Assembly: GCA_029339195.1 (NCBI GenBank)
Contig: JAPTJF010000176.1
Span: 51,681-115,680 of the forward strand
Length of the DNA stretch: 64,000 nt
Reading direction: 5' to 3'
From: Micractinium sp. NFX-FRZ
Taxonomy: Eukaryota > Chlorophyta > Trebouxiophyceae > Chlorellales > Chlorellaceae
Positions 59,701 to 64,000 of this stretch are shown in pieces (within the stretch, counting starts at the first letter, position 1; the number at the start of each line of letters is the position of its first letter). Below the pieces are notes generated by a model. That model saw only the letters and a program-made list of their open reading frames with translations, did no database searches and was not told where the DNA came from. A program made the translations under genes and the position numbers.

Positions 59701-62354
59701 CAGGCGTATGCAGGTGAGGCGCTGCCAGGGCTGTCTGCAGCTGGAGTGCCTGCATAGATGCCTGCCGGTCACGGACCCGAGCTGCTTGTGCCCTGGGGAA
59801 GCACAGCGTGCGGCTGTCGCAGGTGCGGCTGTTTTGGTGAGGCAACGGGAGGGGCAGGGAAAGGCAGGGGCACACGGGAGCAGTGTGAGTGGGCACAGGG
59901 CCAGCACAGTTGCTGCTATTTTGTTGAGGCGGGCAGCGGCAGGTGCAGGGAGGGCAGGGACGGGTGGCGGCATGCGCAATTGAGGCGTTGTTGAGGAGTG
60001 CCTGCCCTGTGGGCCAGGGCCGCACGTCATCAATATGCCTGCTTGGCTGGCCCGCCTGTCACAGGATCATAGCGATTACAACACCACGTGTACTTCTTTC
60101 CTCAGCCTCTCACCCAGCCTCCTCTTGCTGTGGAATATACACCCCTAACGATGGCTCGTCTCAACCCTCACCTTAAACCCTACACCCATCGCTCCCTTCC
60201 GCCACAGAGCGCCTAGAGGCGTTGGGCGCACGGGTGACCTACCCAGGCCTGCCCTCCCACCCGCAGCACGCGTTGCTGCAGCGGCTGGCCAACCTAGGTG
60301 GGGCGCCCGAGGGTGCCCGAGGGTGCCAGAGGGTGCCAGAGGGTGCCAGAGGGCGCCCGAGGGTGCCAGAGGGTGCCAGAGGATCTCTCCTGCGCCGCTG
60401 CTGCACTGTGCCACAGCAGGGCAGGTTGTGAGAGGGGCGGGCCCTGCCCACCTGCTGCACTGTACTGTACACTAGTTCTGGCTGTGCGTTCACCTCCGTG
60501 TGGGCACCACCTGCCAAGGGGCAGGCCCCCAGCCAGCCACCCAATGCATCTATCCATTCGCCCAACACCACCCCACCCCCTGCCCCCGCCCTCCTCACCT
60601 CGTCCCCGGGCACTTACCCCCCCAGGCTACGGCGCCGGCGGCATGCTGACCGTTGAGCTGGGCTCCCAGGCGCGGGCCAAGGCATTCATGGAGCGCCTGC
60701 AGAACAAGCACAGCTTTGGTGGGTGCTGGGCACTACACAGGGGGGTGTACGGGCGGAGCCGGGCCTGACGCCTTTGCTCCTGCCCTTGCTGTGCTGCTCC
60801 TGTGTGCAGCAGCCCACATGCAAGGGGGGAGTCCAGCTCGCAGCTGGCAACTACAGGCTGCCTTGCGTGCGCCCGTCTCCTGTGAGGTATTACCCCATCT
60901 GGGCCCATTCTGCCCTGCAACTACCGACCGCCGCCTGCCCACCCACCTGGCCCGTGCGACTGGCCCACCTGTCAACTGCCTCCCGCCTGCAGGCCTGATG
61001 GCCGTGTCCCTGGGCTACTTTGACACCCTCATGTCCGCATCCGCCGCCTCCACCAGCAGCGAGCTGACCGACACTGAGCTGGCGGCAGCAGGCACGGCAA
61101 CACGGGCAGTCACTGGCGGGGGCACTGGCAGCAGCGCCCGGGACGGGGGCCTGCATGCTGCGCCTGCCGCATTGCGGCGGTGCCTCGCCTGCATACCCAC
61201 TGTCTGCTGCACTCCCCAGTCATCCTGTTGCGATGCCCCCATCTTGTTGTGCTGCCAACAGGGCTCCTCGCTGCCCTTCTTCTTTGCTTCCCCCTACCGG
61301 GCCTCTCCGCCCCCTGTGCGGTGCAGGTATCAGCGGCGGGCTGGTGCGCGTGAGCGTGGGCCTGACGGGCAGCCTGCCCCAACGGTGGGGCCAGCTGGAG
61401 GAGGCGTGGAGGCACATCCAGCAGGTGCCGGCAGGGGCCCAGCCCTCCTACAAAGCCGTGCAGGTGCGCCTCTTTGCTCGTCGCCGGCTGGCCTTGCCGT
61501 CGCTGCTGGGCCGGTGCTTGCCTGGCCTGGACATCCACCCCCCGCCAACTTGTGCCCCCGCATCGATCCCAGCCCGGCTACAGCCACCGCGGCCCACCAC
61601 GCCATCCATCCCCCCCCCCGTCACCCTGCCTCAACCCAGCCCTCTGCCTCGCCTCCCCCTCCTGCCAGGTGACGCGTGATGCCGCCACCGGCCAGCTCAA
61701 GCGCACACCCTCCTGGCACTCCTTTGGCACCCTGGAAAGCGAGGACGAGGGTGGCGCTGAGGCAGAGGTGAGCCGGGGCTGCTGCTGCAACACAGCCAGC
61801 CAGAGTGGCAGCGCTAGCTGCCACTGCCTGTGCCAATGTGCAGTGCGTGCATGGGACCATGGCAAGCAAGGGTGGGGAAGGCGCTGAGGCGGAGGTGAGG
61901 CAGGGCTGCTGCTGCAGTGGAAGCCTGAGTGCCTCTGCGGTGCACACCAACGCACCGGTTTGAGAAACGAGCTCAATCTGGCACTTGTGCTTTAAGCAGC
62001 ACCAGCTCAGAGCTGAACGCTGTTGCCCACGGATGTTGCTTGTGCCATGCCTGCCCACCCTGAAACATGCTGATATCGGTCCCCACTTGCTCCCCTCCGC
62101 AGGGTGCCGACTCCGCACTGTGTGCAGTCGACGGCAAGGAGGGACTTGCCCTCCTGCCGGGCCGCGGCTCTGGCCCGGCTGCCAAGGTGCGGCGGCTGAG
62201 CCACGGCACTGAGGTGCATTACACCAAGCTGCCTGTGGCGGTTGCCGTGGCGCAGGGATCGACTGTGACTGCGCCAGATGCCGACCGTGCCGTGCCGGGC
62301 AGCACAGCGGCCGCCTTCAGTGGTTCTGCCTCACCGGATGGCGCCTCTGCCTAG
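56799..62354 (+). CDS. PLP-dependent Cys/Met-metabolism enzyme, methionine gamma-lyase-like
   Basis: Fifteen exons (56799-56904, 57180-57249, 57401-57593, 57858-57943, 58345-58432, 58668-58723, 58972-59027, 59283-59369, 59612-59713, 60208-60297, 60626-60718, 60993-61091, 61327-61463, 61669-61767, 62103-62354) give 537 residues in phase. Fold-type I PLP motifs are complete: YGRSLNPTV, ASGMAAISATLLAL, NAVYGGTFALL with the stacking Tyr, VCDNTFCP with Asp188, and VVHSLTKFISG with Schiff-base Lys212. The first about 400 residues match methionine gamma-lyase/cystathionine gamma-synthase length. Gly replaces the Cys found after YG in bacterial gamma-lyases. The likely reaction is gamma-elimination or gamma-replacement on methionine, cystathionine or O-acyl-homoserine; which one is undecided. 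The last about 120 residues are a low-complexity acidic and Ser/Ala-rich tail. Introns after 58723 and 61091 appear to have GC donors. Confidence 0.88.
58151..58210. repeat. 30-bp tandem duplication in gamma-lyase-like intron 4
   Basis: The unit starting TGCTGCACTGCCTCTCCTTT is perfectly repeated at 58151-58180 and 58181-58210, followed by a third start (TGCTGC). Confidence 0.93.
60301..60380. repeat. 10-bp tandem repeat, 8 copies, at intron 5' end
   Basis: Eight consecutive decamers of GGG[TC]GCC[CA]GA begin two bases after the GT of the donor at 60298 in the gamma-lyase-like gene. Confidence 0.95.
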
Positions 62355-63413
62355 CTTCTGAAGCCTTGGTGTGTAGAGTGTTTAGCAGCGATTCTGCACA
62401 AAACCTCGAGGCCTCTGCACCACTGTAGACCTGTACCATACCTCCAGCCTCAGTGATTCCGCCAGGCCCGCCCTGCGCACTCCTCTGCCTGTATACCCTA
62501 TCCGAATGCCCCCTCCTGTTGTATGAATCACACGCTGCACCAACACTGCAGCTGCAGCAGTACGGCTTGTACATCCACCCGCCGCCCCTTCTGATTCCGA
62601 TTGCTCGCGCCTGATTCCTGGCTGCCAGGGGATTGCCAGAAGGTATGTAACAAAGCATTGTCTTCAATCGTTTGCATAACAGGCCATACGTTTCAGGGCA
62701 GTAAGATTTGCCGCAGCTTGCGGGTGGGGAACAAGCAAGCAAGGGTGGCAGGCAAGGCAAGGATCGTGTACAGCTGTCTGCTGCTGTGGGGCTGTCTACT
62801 GGGGCAACTTAATAAGACCCACATGGTGTGGAAGGATGGGAGGAAGGAGGGCAAGGGCGCTCAGGGGAGGGGCAGTACGTGCGGGCAGCAACAACACAAA
62901 ATTTGGGGCACGCGGGTGGGTGAGCAGTCGTGGGTGGGTGAGCAGTCGTCAGTTTTGGACAGTGCGGGGAGGAGGGTCGTGGTGAGGGTGAAGGCTGGGA
63001 GGGTGAGGCACGCACTGCGGGTCACGGCAAGTGGGACGCACGCGGCAGGCGCAGCGGTACCGCCCGGGCAGGGGCGGAGGGCACACAGGGAGGGAGGTGG
63101 GAGCAGGAAGAAGGGAAAACCGATTGCTCAGGTGACTGAGCTGGTATTTACTGCTGCTGGATCTCCTGCTGGTGGGGGGTGGGCGCTGACTGCTGTGGGG
63201 AGTCCAGGAGAGCGGGGATGTCCTCGAGACTGAGCTGCAGGGAGAGCATGGTAGGCAGCACCGGGTGGGAACTCATGAGCACAGGGTGAGGGTGAGCGGC
63301 ATCCCACGGCTGCCTGCTGCTCTTCTCGTGAATGGGCTGCTCTGCGCACTGCTTCAGTTGCAAAAGGCCAAACCGTGCCACGCTGCTCTGCCCTGCACGT
63401 GATGCCCGCTGCT
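62355..63413. other. Convergent 3' region between gamma-lyase-like gene and small gene
   Basis: About 1.06 kb. It includes a TGTAA at 62646-62650 and an 18-bp duplicated unit around 62916-62952. The segment near 63148-63250 (minus) could be an additional last exon of the downstream small gene, discussed there. Confidence 0.45.
62646..62650 (+). terminator. Putative TGTAA polyadenylation signal of gamma-lyase-like gene
   Basis: TGTAA lies 292 bp past the stop codon at 62354. Confidence 0.45.
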
Positions 63414-63808
63414 TCAGCTCGCCTTGGCACGCAGCAGCGCCGCGATGTCGTCAATGCAGTGCGCCGCGTGGCGGCGGATGAAGTGCGCCTGGCTTGCGCT
63501 CTCCGCCTCCAGCACCGCCGACTTCATGATCTGGATGTCTTCGAGCACCTGCAAGGCGGCGGAAGGGGGCGGTAGGTGCCCCGACTGGACGGATGCCGGC
63601 TTTGTGCGCGAGGGCGCGCCGCTGGGGGACCCAAACATGGCACCCGTGGGAATCCAGGCTCGCTAGCAACGTACTTCAAGTCAATACCGCAGCACATGCG
63701 TGTAAACGCACTCTCCGGCCGGTTTACCTGCTGCAGCCGCAGCTCAGCGCCGTGCAACTGTAAATACACCCCGTTCTTGCACAACTGCGCTTCAGCCATC
63801 GTTGACAT
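63414..63808 (-). CDS. Small helical protein of unknown function
   Basis: Minus-strand exons 63808-63728 and 63548-63414 join in phase (CAGCAG|GTAAAC donor, CTTGCAG acceptor) to a 71-residue protein starting MSTMAEAQLCKNGVYLQLHG. The second exon (VLEDIQIMKSAVLEAESASQ through RRHAAHCIDDIAALLRAKAS) predicts two amphipathic helices, suggesting a small coiled subunit. I do not recognise the family. An alternative end is plausible: a GC donor at AAG|GCGAGC, just before the stop, could splice to the acceptor CCCTGCAG near 63239, replacing AS with LSLEDIPALLDSPQQSAP and ending EIQQQ (about 95 residues). Codon use and the clean phase-0 junction support it as real coding sequence. A homologue alignment would decide between the two ends. 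Confidence 0.6.
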
Positions 63809-64000
63809 GGCTCGGAACTCCGATCGGTCCGCTAATGTGCGTTATGCTCCACCTGCAGGTGGAGATGCTTTTGTGCCGCCACCTGGCGGCTGACCTGGCG
63901 GCGGTGAGAATTTTGAGCCTCCATCACTGTGTCGCGTACCCTATCTATCATTCCCCTGGTCACCTTCTTCACATTCATCACGACACCAAACAGCAGCTGG
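63807..64000 (+). other. Divergent flank, possible start of a plus-strand gene
   Basis: The minus gene's ATG lies in CATG at 63806-63809, which also contains a plus-strand ATG opening MARNSDRSANVRYAPPAGGD and stopping after 28 codons unless spliced. An AG acceptor-like site sits inside (CACCTGCAG at about 63859). This could be the first exon of a gene running off the window, or simply the 5' UTR region. Evidence is weak. Confidence 0.2.

Noticed and set aside
1..64000. tRNA, rRNA, complete transposon or LTR elements
   Set aside because: No cloverleaf-forming tRNA sequence, rRNA core, reverse transcriptase, transposase or paired long terminal repeats were recognised by eye; a tRNAscan or RepeatMasker run could still find small or decayed ones.

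Overview
The window is nuclear DNA from a GC-rich green alga, most likely a Chlorella-type trebouxiophyte. The grounds are very intron-dense genes with GTGNGN donors and CTGCAG/CCGCAG acceptors, CAG/CTG microsatellites inside exons, downstream TGTAA polyadenylation motifs typical of green algae, and a plant/algal gene set that includes a plastid lycopene-cyclase-like flavoprotein and a CIA30 protein close to the plant type. No bacterial operons, viral genes or complete transposons were recognised. Exons were assembled by hand from splice motifs, reading-frame phase and family similarity; reconstructed proteins keep an open frame across almost all junctions.

Layout. 73-1860 (+) is the 3' part of a gene for a secreted-type protein with tandem disintegrin-like cysteine modules. 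4358-7202 (+) is a type II membrane glycosyltransferase resembling RXYLT1/exostosin. 7944-10336 (-) is a CIA30-domain protein, divergent from the giant gene at 11303-35869 (+), a VPS13-type bridge-like lipid-transfer protein of about 45 exons and roughly 4,800 residues that fills more than a third of the window. 36490-37597 (-) is LSM7, converging on VPS13 and divergent from an ELL-type Pol II elongation factor at 38015-41330 (+). 42636-43968 (-) is a small, probably mitochondrial helical protein that shares a 156-bp divergent promoter with the plastid lycopene-cyclase-like FAD protein at 44125-48854 (+). 49681-51520 (+) is a fatty-acid-hydroxylase-superfamily membrane protein, 52941-55192 (+) a secreted germin-like cupin, 56799-62354 (+) a PLP-dependent methionine gamma-lyase/cystathionine-synthase-like enzyme, and 63414-63808 (-) a small helical protein of unknown function.

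The genes do not form one pathway; this is ordinary eukaryotic gene order with three divergent promoters and several convergent 3' ends. The most notable non-coding signal is repeated duplication of exon starts inside introns. A CIA30 intron carries about six decayed copies of the next exon together with its splice acceptor (8812-9240), and an ELL intron carries one 120-bp-offset copy that would end in a stop (40401-40438). Also notable are several GC-AG introns, a diverged direct duplication of about 330 bp in the cupin 3' flank containing a perfect 21-bp palindrome, and many intronic minisatellites.
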